From: SVTX01 sp045612105
GTDB taxonomy: Bacteria; Bacillota; Clostridia; Oscillospirales; CAG-272
Assembly: GCA_045612105.1 (NCBI GenBank)
Contig: JAZKYL010000074.1
Coordinates: forward strand, 33,254-97,253
Direction: 5' to 3'
Length of the DNA: 64,000 nucleotides
Part shown: in pieces, positions 1 to 8,097 of the stretch
Layout: each line of letters starts with the position of its first letter
How positions within the stretch are numbered: position 1 is the first letter of the stretch
Position numbers and translations under genes: made by a program
Notes under the pieces: model-generated
What the model was told of the DNA's origin: nothing
The model's database searches: none
The model's input: only the letters and a program-made list of their open reading frames with translations

Positions 1-1
1 C

Positions 2-367
2 AGAGATTTCGGCGGCTTTTGCATCGATTGGTCAAAGGCACACACGGCAGAGGGCAAGGCAAGGCTGGATTTCATCCGTCAAGCTGTAAAGCTTCGCAAA
101 AATAACCCCCGGCTTGAAAATGCCGACACCCTTTGGCTCGACAACTCTTCTCCCGAGGCTTTAGTAACCTTCTTGAGAAGAAGCGAAGAAAAATCCTGGC
201 TCGTCGCGGCAAATCTCCGTGGCGGCGAGCTTGAAGCAACCGTTTCTCTCCCTAACTCCGTCAGCGACGGCAAGGAGATATTCTGCCGAGACGCCGAACA
301 CACCTTCGGGTGCGAAGGGCTTTCTCTGACGCTTTCGGGATACGGCTTTGCAATCATTCAAATATAG
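2..367 (+). CDS. C-terminal part of an alpha-amylase-type glycosidase (truncated by window edge)
   Basis: The frame is open from the first bases of the window and ends with TAG at 365-367, so only the last 121 residues are present. They include FGGFCIDWS and a helix with a FIRQAVKLRKNNP stretch, followed by a small beta-rich domain (WLVAANLRGGELEATVSL). This order, the last barrel helix carrying an xxLRKxxPxL motif and then a C-terminal beta-sandwich, is typical of GH13 alpha-amylase/oligo-glucosidase family proteins. No catalytic residue lies in the visible part, so substrate cannot be judged. A strong intrinsic terminator follows directly. The family call is moderately firm; the specificity is unknown. 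Confidence 0.7.
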   Translation, partial: RDFGGFCIDWSKAHTAEGKARLDFIRQAVKLRKNNPRLENADTLWLDNSSPEALVTFLRRSEEKSWLVAANLRGGELEATVSLPNSVSDGKEIFCRDAEHTFGCEGLSLTLSGYGFAIIQI

Positions 368-370
368 ATC

Positions 371-398
371 AAAAAAGGCGGCTCGTCCGCCTTTTTTT
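371..398 (+). terminator. Intrinsic terminator after glycosidase
   Basis: Stem AAAAAAGGCGG / CCGCCTTTTTT with a 5-nt loop, ending in a run of seven T. It sits 4 nt after the stop codon of the glycosidase fragment. Confidence 0.9.
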
Positions 399-454
399 GC
401 CGAATTGTTCAAAAAAATATAAAAAGAAGCGTGATTTATACTGTAGATACCCTA

Positions 455-483
455 TTGACTAAATCAAAATTTTGTTGTATAAT
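455..483 (+). promoter_or_regulatory. Sigma-A promoter of alcohol dehydrogenase gene
   Basis: TTGACT at 455-460, 17-nt spacer, TATAAT at 478-483. The start codon of the dehydrogenase follows at 527. Confidence 0.85.
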
Positions 484-490
484 AAAAATA

Positions 491-503
491 GCGCATGATG
501 CGC
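491..503. promoter_or_regulatory. Palindrome at the transcription start of the dehydrogenase promoter (possible operator)
   Basis: GCGCATGATGCGC is a 6-bp inverted repeat around one base, 7 nt downstream of the -10 box, covering the expected transcription start. The position is right for a repressor operator. No repressor is identified; the Xre-type gene at 1874 is a nearby candidate only. Confidence 0.4.
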
Positions 504-526
504 AAATTCAGTGAAAGGACAAGGCT

Positions 527-1681
527 ATGCAAAGCTTTAATCTTCACACCTCTATTCATTTCGGCTCAGACGCCCTTTCCCGTCTCGCCACTCTTGAATA
601 TAAAAAGGTCTTCATCATCGCTGACCCCTTCGTGGTCTCAAGCGGTCTTATCAAGCAAGTAACCAAGCACCTCGACACCGCGGGCGCGGAATATACGATC
701 TACTCCGAGGTAGCCCCCGACCCCTCCGTTGAGGCTGTAGGCGCAGGAGTCACCGCACTGCTTCAGTACAAGGCACCTTGCATCGTCTCTGTGGGAGGCG
801 GCTCGGCAATCGACCTGACAAAGTGCGTCCGTCAGTTTGCGGCAAAGATCGAGCAGGAATATTTCCCCTATTTCATCGCCATCCCCACCACCAGCGGAAC
901 CGGTAGCGAGGTAACCTCTTTCGCGGTAATTACCGATACGGAAAAGAATATAAAGCACGCCATCGTCGACCCCAAGCTCCTTCCCGAGGAGGCAATTCTC
1001 GACGTTGAAATGGTCAAGAGCGTTCCCGCAAGCATCACCGCTGACACGGGAATGGACGTGTTCACCCACGCTATCGAGGCATACGTCAGTACCAACGCTA
1101 CCTCCTTCTCCGACCTTTATTCCAAAAAGGCGGCTCAGGTCTGCAAGGATTACCTTTATCGCTCCTATAATTACGAGCTGACACGCGATCTTCTCCCCAG
1201 AGAGAGAATGCACTTTGCGTCCAATCTTGCGGGTATGGCATTCAATGCCGCGTCATTGGGACTTAACCACGGTATGGCGCATCAGCTTGGCGCGCAGTTC
1301 CACATTCCTCACGGAAAGGCTAACGCAATTCTCCTTCCTACCGTTATCAGCTATAACACGGGAATTGAGAGCCACACAATGTCCATCACCAACCCCGCGC
1401 CCTGCGTTCACAAGTACGCAAAGCTGGCTAGATATATCGGTGTAGGAAGCTATAACGATATCGCTTCGGTAAAATCCTTTATCAACTACATAGACGAGCT
1501 CCGTATTCAGATGAACGTTCCCCGTTGCATCCGCGAGGCGGCACCCGGCATCACCAAGGACGAATATATGCGCAAGGTCGAGGATATGGCAGAAGCAGCT
1601 ATCAATGACCGCTGCACACCCACCAATCCCCGCATCCCCAAGAAGCAGGAAGTTGTCGACCTCTTTGAAAAGATATTTTAA
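527..1681 (+). CDS. Iron-containing alcohol dehydrogenase
   Basis: A 384-residue protein, full length for the group III Fe-dependent alcohol dehydrogenases. The N-terminal half holds the dinucleotide-binding GGGSAIDLTK loop (about residue 90) and the IPTTSGTGSE signature. The metal site is visible as GMDVFTHAIEAY (Asp/His pair near residues 180-190) and two later histidines in NHGMAHQLG and HIPHGKANA. It is expected to reduce aldehydes to alcohols with NAD(P)H in the cytoplasm. It resembles EutG/PduQ-type enzymes, but no eut or pdu gene is next to it, so the substrate is not known. The start at 527 has a GAAAGGAC ribosome site. It is a single gene between its own promoter and terminator. Confidence 0.93.
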   Translation: MQSFNLHTSIHFGSDALSRLATLEYKKVFIIADPFVVSSGLIKQVTKHLDTAGAEYTIYSEVAPDPSVEAVGAGVTALLQYKAPCIVSVGGGSAIDLTKCVRQFAAKIEQEYFPYFIAIPTTSGTGSEVTSFAVITDTEKNIKHAIVDPKLLPEEAILDVEMVKSVPASITADTGMDVFTHAIEAYVSTNATSFSDLYSKKAAQVCKDYLYRSYNYELTRDLLPRERMHFASNLAGMAFNAASLGLNHGMAHQLGAQFHIPHGKANAILLPTVISYNTGIESHTMSITNPAPCVHKYAKLARYIGVGSYNDIASVKSFINYIDELRIQMNVPRCIREAAPGITKDEYMRKVEDMAEAAINDRCTPTNPRIPKKQEVVDLFEKIF

Positions 1682-1691
1682 TTTAATACGC

Positions 1692-1757
1692 AGAGGGGAG
1701 AGAAACCCATTTTTGAAAAATAGGTTTTCTCTCCCCTCTTTTTCCAAAAAACTTTTG
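1692..1757 (+). repeat. Terminator hairpin of the dispersed hairpin-plus-CCAAAAACTTT family, copy 1
   Basis: A stem of about 16 bp (AGAGGGGAGAGAAACC with its near complement) is followed by five T and then CCAAAAAACTTTTG. It acts as the dehydrogenase terminator. The hairpin-next-to-CCAAAAACTTT architecture recurs near 9.2, 19.9, 43.6 and 43.7 kb. Confidence 0.75.
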
Positions 1758-1816
1758 AAAAACCCTTTGAAAAATCAAAGTAACAACAATAAATCCAAAA
1801 GTAACAACCCTTATTA

Positions 1817-1845
1817 TAGACAAACCGCGCCTTTTATGATACAAT
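1817..1845 (+). promoter_or_regulatory. Likely promoter of the Xre-type regulator gene
   Basis: TAGACA at 1817-1822, 17-nt spacer, TACAAT at 1840-1845; the gene starts at 1874. Confidence 0.6.
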
Positions 1846-1873
1846 TATCACAGAACAAAAGCGAGGTAATGTT

Positions 1874-2650
1874 ATGGAATTCAAGGACAGATTAAAAAAG
1901 CTCCGCCAAGAGAGAAAAATCTCCCAACAGGCCTTAGCTGATGCAATATTCGTCAGCCGAAGCGCGGTGGCAAAATGGGAAAACGGGCTTGGGATCCCCG
2001 GCAAGGACTCCTATATAGCTCTTCTTGATTATTTTCAGATCAGTGAGATCGATCTTCCGTTAAACGAAGAGACAGAGCGCGCAACAATTTCCAAAAATCA
2101 GGAAATCCACACCCTCGGTACTGTTATAGCCTGCTTGACGGTAATTTTAGTCACGATCCTCTCCCTCGCCCTCGTCCACGCCCTGATGAACGGCTACGGC
2201 TTCACAGCCGACATGGCGGCAGGCGAGGCCTGGACAGACGAAGAAAAAATAATCACCCCCGAATATGTGATCTATTTCTATTCTCTGCCGATGAATTGCG
2301 ACGACCCCACCGTCGACACCTCAAAGCTTCTCACAATCGATGGTCTTTCGGTGGTAAAAAAGCAAGCAATAGGCTATCTTGAGCTCAAAGACATCAAAGA
2401 ATACAGACACGACGTATATTTGAGCGGCGAGCACGTAGGTATAATTTACTCATTTAAGGGTAAAAACAGCTATTATCACGTCTACCGAAACGATATAGTA
2501 TTGCAACCCGAGGGCGGCTTCACTCTGCGGATCTTCGATTCTATCCGCATAAAAGAAGATACCTATTCCGTCTTCCGCAACTCATATTTCGAAACTCCCT
2601 TTGAGCTAACAGAATTTTATATCGGAGAACAACTTTTCACAGTTGAATAG
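1874..2650 (+). CDS. Membrane-anchored Xre-family transcriptional regulator
   Basis: A 258-residue protein. Residues 1-60 form a Cro/CI-type helix-turn-helix (RLKKLRQERKISQQALAD, then VSRSAVAKWENG). A linker leads to one hydrophobic segment at about residues 77-102 (GTVIACLTVILVTILSLALV), and the last 155 residues have no recognised domain and should lie outside the membrane. This one-component layout, a cytoplasmic DNA-binding head with an external domain, suggests a sensor-regulator that could read an envelope signal. The start at 1874 follows GCGAGGTAAT. Target genes are not evident; the preceding alcohol dehydrogenase has a palindrome at its promoter. Confidence 0.85.
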   Translation: MEFKDRLKKLRQERKISQQALADAIFVSRSAVAKWENGLGIPGKDSYIALLDYFQISEIDLPLNEETERATISKNQEIHTLGTVIACLTVILVTILSLALVHALMNGYGFTADMAAGEAWTDEEKIITPEYVIYFYSLPMNCDDPTVDTSKLLTIDGLSVVKKQAIGYLELKDIKEYRHDVYLSGEHVGIIYSFKGKNSYYHVYRNDIVLQPEGGFTLRIFDSIRIKEDTYSVFRNSYFETPFELTEFYIGEQLFTVE

Positions 2651-2680
2651 CTGCTTTTTCAATAGCTTTTAAGAAGAATT

Positions 2681-2714
2681 CGGGCAGAGGAACGCTTCCT
2701 CTGCCCGAGCTTTA
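2681..2714. terminator. Hairpin between convergent genes
   Basis: A 12-bp perfect stem, CGGGCAGAGGAA / TTCCTCTGCCCG, with a 3-nt loop between the convergent Xre and AraC genes. The T-run is short on both sides, so termination is likely but not canonical. Confidence 0.6.
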
Positions 2715-3476
2715 TTATAGTCCGAGAATTCTGTTTGAATTCATATACTCTGTTGGCGTCATACCCGTCTTTTCCTTAAAGCAACGACAAAAATGATACA
2801 CTGAAACAAATCCGCACTCCTCCGCTATAGCGGAGATTTTTTTATTTCCCGAGGATAGCAGCTGCTTCGCCTTGGCGATCCTCGCGTTAATTATATACTG
2901 CCTCGGCGTGATACCGTACTGCTTCAAAAAAAGCTGACGGAAATAGACCTCACTAATATTAGCCTGCTTGGCAAGCATTTCGTTATTAAGCGTCGGATCG
3001 AAAAGGTTTGCCTCAAGATAAGCCACAGACGCGCCGATGATCGAGCCGCTCTCGTCGATCTGTGAAATAACACCGTCTATCAAGGAATAGAACGCGCTCA
3101 TCATCTTAGGCCTGTTCTTTTCAAACAAGGACAGCTTTTTTATATACTCAAATTCCTTAATAAGTGCGGAGGGATTCTTCAGGGGCAAAACTATATGCCT
3201 ATCACACAAAAGTCCGTCACAATCGAAGTTTATTAGCGGAAAGAATCCGCCTTTATCGATGCTAAGCGAATAGGTCGCTCCCTTGGGTAGAATTATTGCG
3301 CAATCGGGGTCGGAAATATAGTCAACTCCGTCAAAAGTATAGGTTATCTGTCCATCATAGCAAAAAGACAATCCGTAGCTCGTTCGGTTTTTGATCACTG
3401 CTCCGGTTCCCTTTATCTGCCGCACGGTAACTACTTCCAAAATATTCGTAACCGTCAGATTCTGCAAAAGCTCCAT
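2715..3476 (-). CDS. AraC-family transcriptional regulator
   Basis: 253 residues. The N-terminal part is a cupin-like ligand-sensing domain (about 1-140) and the C-terminal 100 residues hold two helix-turn-helix motifs, with ISEVYFRQLFLKQYGITPRQYI and the family signature around IAEECGFVSVYHFCRCFKEKTGMTP. It is divergent from the DHQase-like/SDR pair, separated by about 160 bp containing promoters for both sides, so it most likely controls that pair. The start follows a GGGGGTGAT ribosome site. The effector is unknown, perhaps a sugar or a cyclic polyol. Confidence 0.92.
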   Translation of the reverse strand: MELLQNLTVTNILEVVTVRQIKGTGAVIKNRTSYGLSFCYDGQITYTFDGVDYISDPDCAIILPKGATYSLSIDKGGFFPLINFDCDGLLCDRHIVLPLKNPSALIKEFEYIKKLSLFEKNRPKMMSAFYSLIDGVISQIDESGSIIGASVAYLEANLFDPTLNNEMLAKQANISEVYFRQLFLKQYGITPRQYIINARIAKAKQLLSSGNKKISAIAEECGFVSVYHFCRCFKEKTGMTPTEYMNSNRILGL

Positions 3477-3497
3477 TTCATCACCCCCGACAATCTC

Positions 3498-3526
3498 ATT
3501 TTATCATTTTTCGCAACAAAAGTCAA
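3498..3526 (-). promoter_or_regulatory. Promoter of araC-type gene
   Basis: On the minus strand TTGACT (3526-3521), 17-nt spacer, TAAAAT (3503-3498). Confidence 0.75.
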
Positions 3527-3577
3527 TAAAATCCAAAAAATAATATCGTAAATGTTAAAACGCGCTCGTTTTTGTCA

Positions 3578-3606
3578 TTGATTACGCCGCCTTTGTGTGA
3601 TAATAT
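3578..3606 (+). promoter_or_regulatory. Promoter of the DHQase-like/SDR operon
   Basis: TTGATT at 3578-3583, 17-nt spacer, TAATAT at 3601-3606, with an overlapping GATAAT. It faces away from the AraC gene promoter. Confidence 0.7.
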
Positions 3607-3638
3607 TGTATTGTAAAAACAAAAAAGGAGCAAAAGCT

Positions 3639-4394
3639 ATGAAACCAACCTTTCTTGAATATCAAAAACCCCTGCTCTGCTGTATGATACCCGAAAACTC
3701 ACCCGACAGGGCCATCTCTGCCATTATGAACGCTCACTACGACGGTGCCGATGCCTTCGGATTTCAACTTGAAGGCTGGAAGCCCGAACATCTCAACGAG
3801 GAGACCTTACGTCAGGTATTCAAGTACTGCCTGGGCAAGCCGATCTACGTTACCAGCTACCGACACCACAGCAACGAGGGCAAGACCGACGACGAATGCG
3901 CAGAGGTTCTTTTTACCGCTATCCGCGCGGGTGCTACCCTTGTTGACGTTATGGCGGACACCTACGACCATCAGCCCTACGAGATCACCTACAACGAAGA
4001 GGCGGTCGCCAAGCAGAAGATACTTATCGAAAAGCTTCACGCAGCAGGTGCGGAGGTGCTTATGTCCTGCCACACCCACACGCATTTTAGCGAGGACGAG
4101 GCGGTTGCCTGTGCAAAGGCCCAGAGAGAGCGCGGTGCAGACGTCTGCAAAATAGTCAATTTTAGTAATACCGCAGACGAGGAACAAGAAAACATCAGAG
4201 CCATACTCAGAATAAAGAGCGAGGTAGGCGGAAAATTACTCTTCCTTGCAAACGGAGAATATTGCCACACCATCCGTCAGATAGGAACATCTCTCGGTGT
4301 TTGCATGTGGCTCTGTGTGCAAAACGCAGTAAGAGAACAGCCCCAGCTCCGCGCTATGAAGCAGGTCCAGGAAAATTTATTCTACAACTATTGA
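3639..4394 (+). CDS. Type I 3-dehydroquinate dehydratase-like protein
   Basis: 251 residues, the length of type I dehydroquinases (AroD class). The family's active-site positions can be traced: Glu in FQLEGW, Arg in TSYRHHSNEG, His in SCHTHTHF and the Schiff-base Lys in ADVCKIVNF. The start is taken at 3639, where AAAAAAGGAG lies 8 nt upstream; a start at 3597 would lack a ribosome site. The gene pairs with an SDR reductase 9 nt downstream and a divergent AraC gene. No other shikimate gene is near, which suggests a catabolic role on a quinate- or inositol-like polyol rather than aromatic amino acid synthesis. The residues around the His differ from classic AroD, so substrate may differ. Confidence 0.8.
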   Translation: MKPTFLEYQKPLLCCMIPENSPDRAISAIMNAHYDGADAFGFQLEGWKPEHLNEETLRQVFKYCLGKPIYVTSYRHHSNEGKTDDECAEVLFTAIRAGATLVDVMADTYDHQPYEITYNEEAVAKQKILIEKLHAAGAEVLMSCHTHTHFSEDEAVACAKAQRERGADVCKIVNFSNTADEEQENIRAILRIKSEVGGKLLFLANGEYCHTIRQIGTSLGVCMWLCVQNAVREQPQLRAMKQVQENLFYNY

Positions 4395-4403
4395 GGTGAT
4401 AAT

Positions 4404-5141
4404 ATGTTAAACGGTAAAAAAACCGCCCTTGTCACGGGCGCATCGGTAGGTATCGGAAAGGCAACCGCCATAAAGCTCGCAGAAGAAGGCTACGACGTAG
4501 TCCTTATGGATATCAACGAAGAAAAAATGGCGGTCACCGCCGCTGAATGCGAAAAGCTCGGCGCAAAGGTAAAATCCTACGTCTGTGACATTATAAATGA
4601 GGATTTGGTCAACGCATCGGTCTCCGACGCTCTCGAATTCTTCGGAAAGATAGACGTCCTCGTCAACAACGCGGCGCTTTGGAAATCTTTTCACTCCTTC
4701 CTTGACACACCCGTGGACGAATGGAAGCTGTTTTTTGACGTAAACGTTCTCGGTGCGGTCTACGTCACCCGTGCCGTTCTTCCCAAAATGATAGAAAACA
4801 ACTACGGCAGAATAGTAAACGTTGCAAGCGTTGCGGGTGTTTACGGCAACAAAAATATGTCATGCTATTCAGCCACTAAGGGCGCGATCATCTCCCTCAC
4901 CAAGGCTCTTGCCAAGGAGGTTGCGGAAAGCGGAATAACCGTCAACAGCGTCTCCCCGGGAACCGTTTCCGACTCGGGAAAGGACGATCTTTACCATACC
5001 GTACCCAATCCCCTCTCCTATATGGGAAGATCGGGCAGCGATATGGAAAACGCAGAGCTGATCTGCTTCCTTTGTAGCGACAAGGCTCCCTACATTTCGG
5101 GACAGAACATTCAGATCGACGGCTGCAGAAAATTTATTTGA
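4404..5141 (+). CDS. Short-chain dehydrogenase/reductase (SDR)
   Basis: 245 residues, a classical SDR. It shows the GASVGIGKA nucleotide loop, an NNAA motif, catalytic YSATKGA (Tyr-x-x-x-Lys near residue 154) and a C-terminal FLCSDKAPYISGQ stretch as in FabG-type enzymes. The ribosome site GAGGTGAT overlaps the stop codon of the DHQase-like gene, so the two are translationally linked. The likely reaction is NAD(P)-dependent oxidation of a hydroxyl group on the same pathway. FabG activity is a less likely alternative, since no fatty-acid gene is adjacent. Confidence 0.9.
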   Translation: MLNGKKTALVTGASVGIGKATAIKLAEEGYDVVLMDINEEKMAVTAAECEKLGAKVKSYVCDIINEDLVNASVSDALEFFGKIDVLVNNAALWKSFHSFLDTPVDEWKLFFDVNVLGAVYVTRAVLPKMIENNYGRIVNVASVAGVYGNKNMSCYSATKGAIISLTKALAKEVAESGITVNSVSPGTVSDSGKDDLYHTVPNPLSYMGRSGSDMENAELICFLCSDKAPYISGQNIQIDGCRKFI

Positions 5142-5152
5142 CACAAGATAAC

Positions 5153-5199
5153 AAAAGCAGGAAAGCGGACTCGCATAAGTTCACTTTCCTGCTTTTATT
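5153..5199. terminator. Bidirectional intrinsic terminator
   Basis: Stem AAAAGCAGGAAAG / CTTTCCTGCTTTT with an 18-nt loop; A and T runs flank both sides. It separates the SDR gene from the convergent DUF1015 gene. Confidence 0.8.
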
Positions 5200-5200
5200 T

Positions 5201-6460
5201 TTATCTTATCCTTCTGCACTCAAGATAAAATCTCTTGTCCTCGGCGTGGCCCATAGAAAATGTTTTTCTCGGCAGAGCGCCGTCGCAGATGACCGTCTTG
5301 AATAACTGATCCTTTGTCATACCGCCGTATAGTATTCCTACGGTGTTTTCCTTTTGCGCCAAAGCAAATACAGTATCCTCTCCGTGAATATAATCCACCT
5401 CTGCCTCGGGGTGATACTTTACATACTCATCAAGGAAATTCTGCACCGTACCCACGGCAAGCTGAGAAACGGGGTGCTCGATTCCAATCTTCTCGCAACT
5501 GTCACCGCAAACCATCTCGATTTCCTGACGCTCCGCATTACCGCAAAGTCCTTTAACGTACTCGCAAAGCTCTCGCTTGAACTCTTCCCTGTCAACACCG
5601 AAAACAACTCTGTAGATCGGCTCAAAATCAAGGGCTGTGTCGTGAAGATTGACTATCTCGCAAAGAGCAAATCTTGAGGGATGCTCCGCCGCCTTATCTG
5701 CGCCGATCTCGGCTTTTATCTCCTCGTAAAGAGTCTTTGCGCTGGCAAGGGAATGGTTTCCGTCACCCATAGCAAAAAGCAAAGGCGCGGCATCGACCTT
5801 GTACTTTTCCCTCATCAGCTCTCTTGTCGCAAGAGAACCCAGGGCAATATTTATTCCCTCAAACGCATTTTCGTCAACGAAATATCCCTTGACGTGGCCG
5901 CCGCCCGCCATAAGGTCAAAATCGTAAGCGACCTTATAATTCTCGACTTTATCCGCAACGGGATCAATAACAGTACGCTCGGGGTCATCAATAAGTATCA
6001 TTATGTGGGGCATTTCAACCACAGCACCGCGGCGAATGGCAACTCTCGGAGGAATACGCTCAAGCACAGTGCCCTCGGTAGCTCTTATCAGCGTTTCGGA
6101 GCCTTTTGAAAAGTCATACTCCTCAAGATCGACGCACCCAACAAGACCGCGTCTCACTCTGCCGTCAGCCTGTGTCCTCTCAAGATAGATCATAGCATTT
6201 TTATGCTCAAGCAACACCTCGGAGAGATAGGACTTCATATTTTCATTGATCTTCGGTATCATCTCGTCCTCGCGATCAAGAAAAGCTTCAGGGAGCATAA
6301 GATCAAGGGTCGAAGGCGAACCTTTTGCAAAAGCGTATGCCTTTTCCCAATAATCCTTCTGACTTGTATACTGATCGCAAGCCACACTTGCCCATTTCGT
6401 CCCCTCAATCCTCTTAAAATCGGGAAGCAATATATTAGAGGGATAAAAATATCTTTTCAT
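5201..6460 (-). CDS. DUF1015 family protein
   Basis: 419 residues, covering the usual length of DUF1015 (COG4198) proteins. Recognisable stretches are the N-terminal FYPSNILLPD, KWASVACDQYTSQ and the central FAMGDGNHSLASAK motif typical of the family. The biochemical role is not established. In many Firmicutes and archaea the gene sits beside serA and serC; here serCA are at 42.4-44.9 kb, so that link is broken. It stands alone, with its own minus-strand promoter upstream and a shared terminator downstream. The start at 6460 has GAAAGGTAC 9 nt upstream. Confidence 0.88.
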   Translation of the reverse strand: MKRYFYPSNILLPDFKRIEGTKWASVACDQYTSQKDYWEKAYAFAKGSPSTLDLMLPEAFLDREDEMIPKINENMKSYLSEVLLEHKNAMIYLERTQADGRVRRGLVGCVDLEEYDFSKGSETLIRATEGTVLERIPPRVAIRRGAVVEMPHIMILIDDPERTVIDPVADKVENYKVAYDFDLMAGGGHVKGYFVDENAFEGINIALGSLATRELMREKYKVDAAPLLFAMGDGNHSLASAKTLYEEIKAEIGADKAAEHPSRFALCEIVNLHDTALDFEPIYRVVFGVDREEFKRELCEYVKGLCGNAERQEIEMVCGDSCEKIGIEHPVSQLAVGTVQNFLDEYVKYHPEAEVDYIHGEDTVFALAQKENTVGILYGGMTKDQLFKTVICDGALPRKTFSMGHAEDKRFYLECRRIR

Positions 6461-6489
6461 AACTCGTACCTTTCAATATCGTTGATTAC

Positions 6490-6518
6490 ATTCTATCACA
6501 AACAGCCGAAACATTCAA
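6490..6518 (-). promoter_or_regulatory. Promoter of the DUF1015 gene
   Basis: Minus strand TTGAAT (6518-6513), 17-nt spacer, TAGAAT (6495-6490). Confidence 0.7.
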
Positions 6519-6609
6519 GAGCTTGTATAAAAAAAGCAGATTTTGACTATATTTTTTCAAAATCGCCCTAAAAAAAGCCAAATGCGCTTTATTTTATCAA
6601 ATTTCGCTA

Positions 6610-6638
6610 TTGACAAGCGCGCTGAATTTTCATATAAT
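6610..6638 (+). promoter_or_regulatory. Consensus promoter of the aspartate kinase gene
   Basis: TTGACA at 6610-6615, exactly 17 nt, TATAAT at 6633-6638. The leader is only about 75 nt, too short for a lysine riboswitch. Confidence 0.92.
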
Positions 6639-6719
6639 ATAGTATATATTGTCTTTTTTAGGATAGCTTTTTATTTAATATATAATTCAATGCCATAAGT
6701 GGCAGAAAGGCAAATAAAT

Positions 6720-8045
6720 ATGAGTTTGAAAGTTGTAAAATTCGGAGGCTCCTCCCTCGCCGACGCGGAGCATTTTCGTATGGTTGCCGAGATAGTCAAG
6801 GCAGACCCCGACCGCAGATACGTGGTTCCCTCCGCTCCCGGAAAGAGATACCCGAACGATATCAAGGTCACTGATATGCTCTATCAGTTCTTTGAGCTTG
6901 TCCGTTCAAGAGCAAGCAGCGAGGAGATCGATGCTCACTACGAAAAGATCAAGGAAAGATACAACGGGATCATCAAAGAATTAGGTCTTGATTTCGACCT
7001 CTCGGGCGAATACGAATACATCAAAAACGCAGTCCTTCACAATTCGGGACGCGACTTTGCCGCAAGCCGCGGCGAATACCTCAACGGTATTATTTTGGCA
7101 AAATATCTCGGCTTCGATTTCATCGACGCTGAAAACGTAATCTATTTCCGCGAAAACGGTACCTTCGACGAGGAAAAGACCAATGACATACTCTCAATGG
7201 AGCTGAAGGATCATAAATATGCCGTTATCCCCGGATTTTACGGTATCGCCCCCAACGGCACCATCGTCACGTTCTCTCGCGGCGGATCCGACATCACCGG
7301 CTCTATCGTAGCTCGCGCGGCAGAAGCAGACCTTTACGAAAACTGGACCGACGTTTCGGGCTTCCTTATGGCAGACCCCAGAATCATCGAAAACCCTCAA
7401 CCCATCGACACCATCACCTACCGAGAGCTTCGCGAGCTTTCCTACATGGGCGCGACTGTTCTCCACGAGGACGCGATCTTCCCCGTCCGCTACGCGGGAA
7501 TTCCGATCAATATCAGAAACACCAACCGTCCCGAGGACAAGGGCACCATGATCGTGTCGCAAGCATCGAGCTACGACAGCGAGCACGTCATTACGGGTCT
7601 TGCGGGCAAGAAGGGCTTCTCTGTAATCACCATCGAAAAGGACATGATGAACGCCGAGGTCGGCTTTGGCAGAAAGGTGCTTGAATCCCTTGAGGATTGC
7701 GATATCTCCTTTGAGCATCTCCCCTCCGGAATCGACACTATGAGTGTTATCGTTTCCACTCATCAGCTTGAAGGTCACAGAGAGAGAGTGCTTCAGGCAA
7801 TGACCAGACGCACCAAGCCCGACAGTCTCACCGTTGAGGACGGACTTGCCCTCATCGCCGTAGTAGGACGCGGTATGGTCAAGGCAAAAGGTACCGCGGC
7901 AAGAGTATTTGCGGCTCTTTCAAACGCAGGCATCAACATCCGAATGATCGACCAGGGTTCTTGCGAGCTTAACATCGTTATCGGTGTTGAGGAGCACGAC
8001 TTCGAAGCCGCCCTCAAAGCGATCTACAACGAATTTGTAAAATAA
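6720..8045 (+). CDS. lysC: Aspartate kinase
   Basis: 441 residues. It phosphorylates L-aspartate, the first step to lysine, threonine and methionine. The N-terminal KFGGSSLAD motif and the kinase fold fill about residues 1-290 (SRGGSDITG nucleotide/substrate loop near 190). Two ACT domains follow, the second with VVGRGMVKAKGTAARVF and GINIRMIDQGSCELN, matching the regulatory half of monofunctional kinases. The start is placed at ATG 6720, which has AGAAAGG 9 nt upstream; an in-frame GTG at 6699 has none. Regulation is probably allosteric through the ACT domains. No other lysine or threonine gene is in the window. Confidence 0.93.
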   Translation: MSLKVVKFGGSSLADAEHFRMVAEIVKADPDRRYVVPSAPGKRYPNDIKVTDMLYQFFELVRSRASSEEIDAHYEKIKERYNGIIKELGLDFDLSGEYEYIKNAVLHNSGRDFAASRGEYLNGIILAKYLGFDFIDAENVIYFRENGTFDEEKTNDILSMELKDHKYAVIPGFYGIAPNGTIVTFSRGGSDITGSIVARAAEADLYENWTDVSGFLMADPRIIENPQPIDTITYRELRELSYMGATVLHEDAIFPVRYAGIPINIRNTNRPEDKGTMIVSQASSYDSEHVITGLAGKKGFSVITIEKDMMNAEVGFGRKVLESLEDCDISFEHLPSGIDTMSVIVSTHQLEGHRERVLQAMTRRTKPDSLTVEDGLALIAVVGRGMVKAKGTAARVFAALSNAGINIRMIDQGSCELNIVIGVEEHDFEAALKAIYNEFVK

Positions 8046-8097
8046 CTCCGCATTCCGCACTCAGCACTCTGAACTAAAAATGAAAGGACTACACGTT

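Noticed and set aside
6639..6719. Lysine riboswitch upstream of aspartate kinase
   Set aside because: The leader is only about 75 nt and has none of the lysine-element stems.
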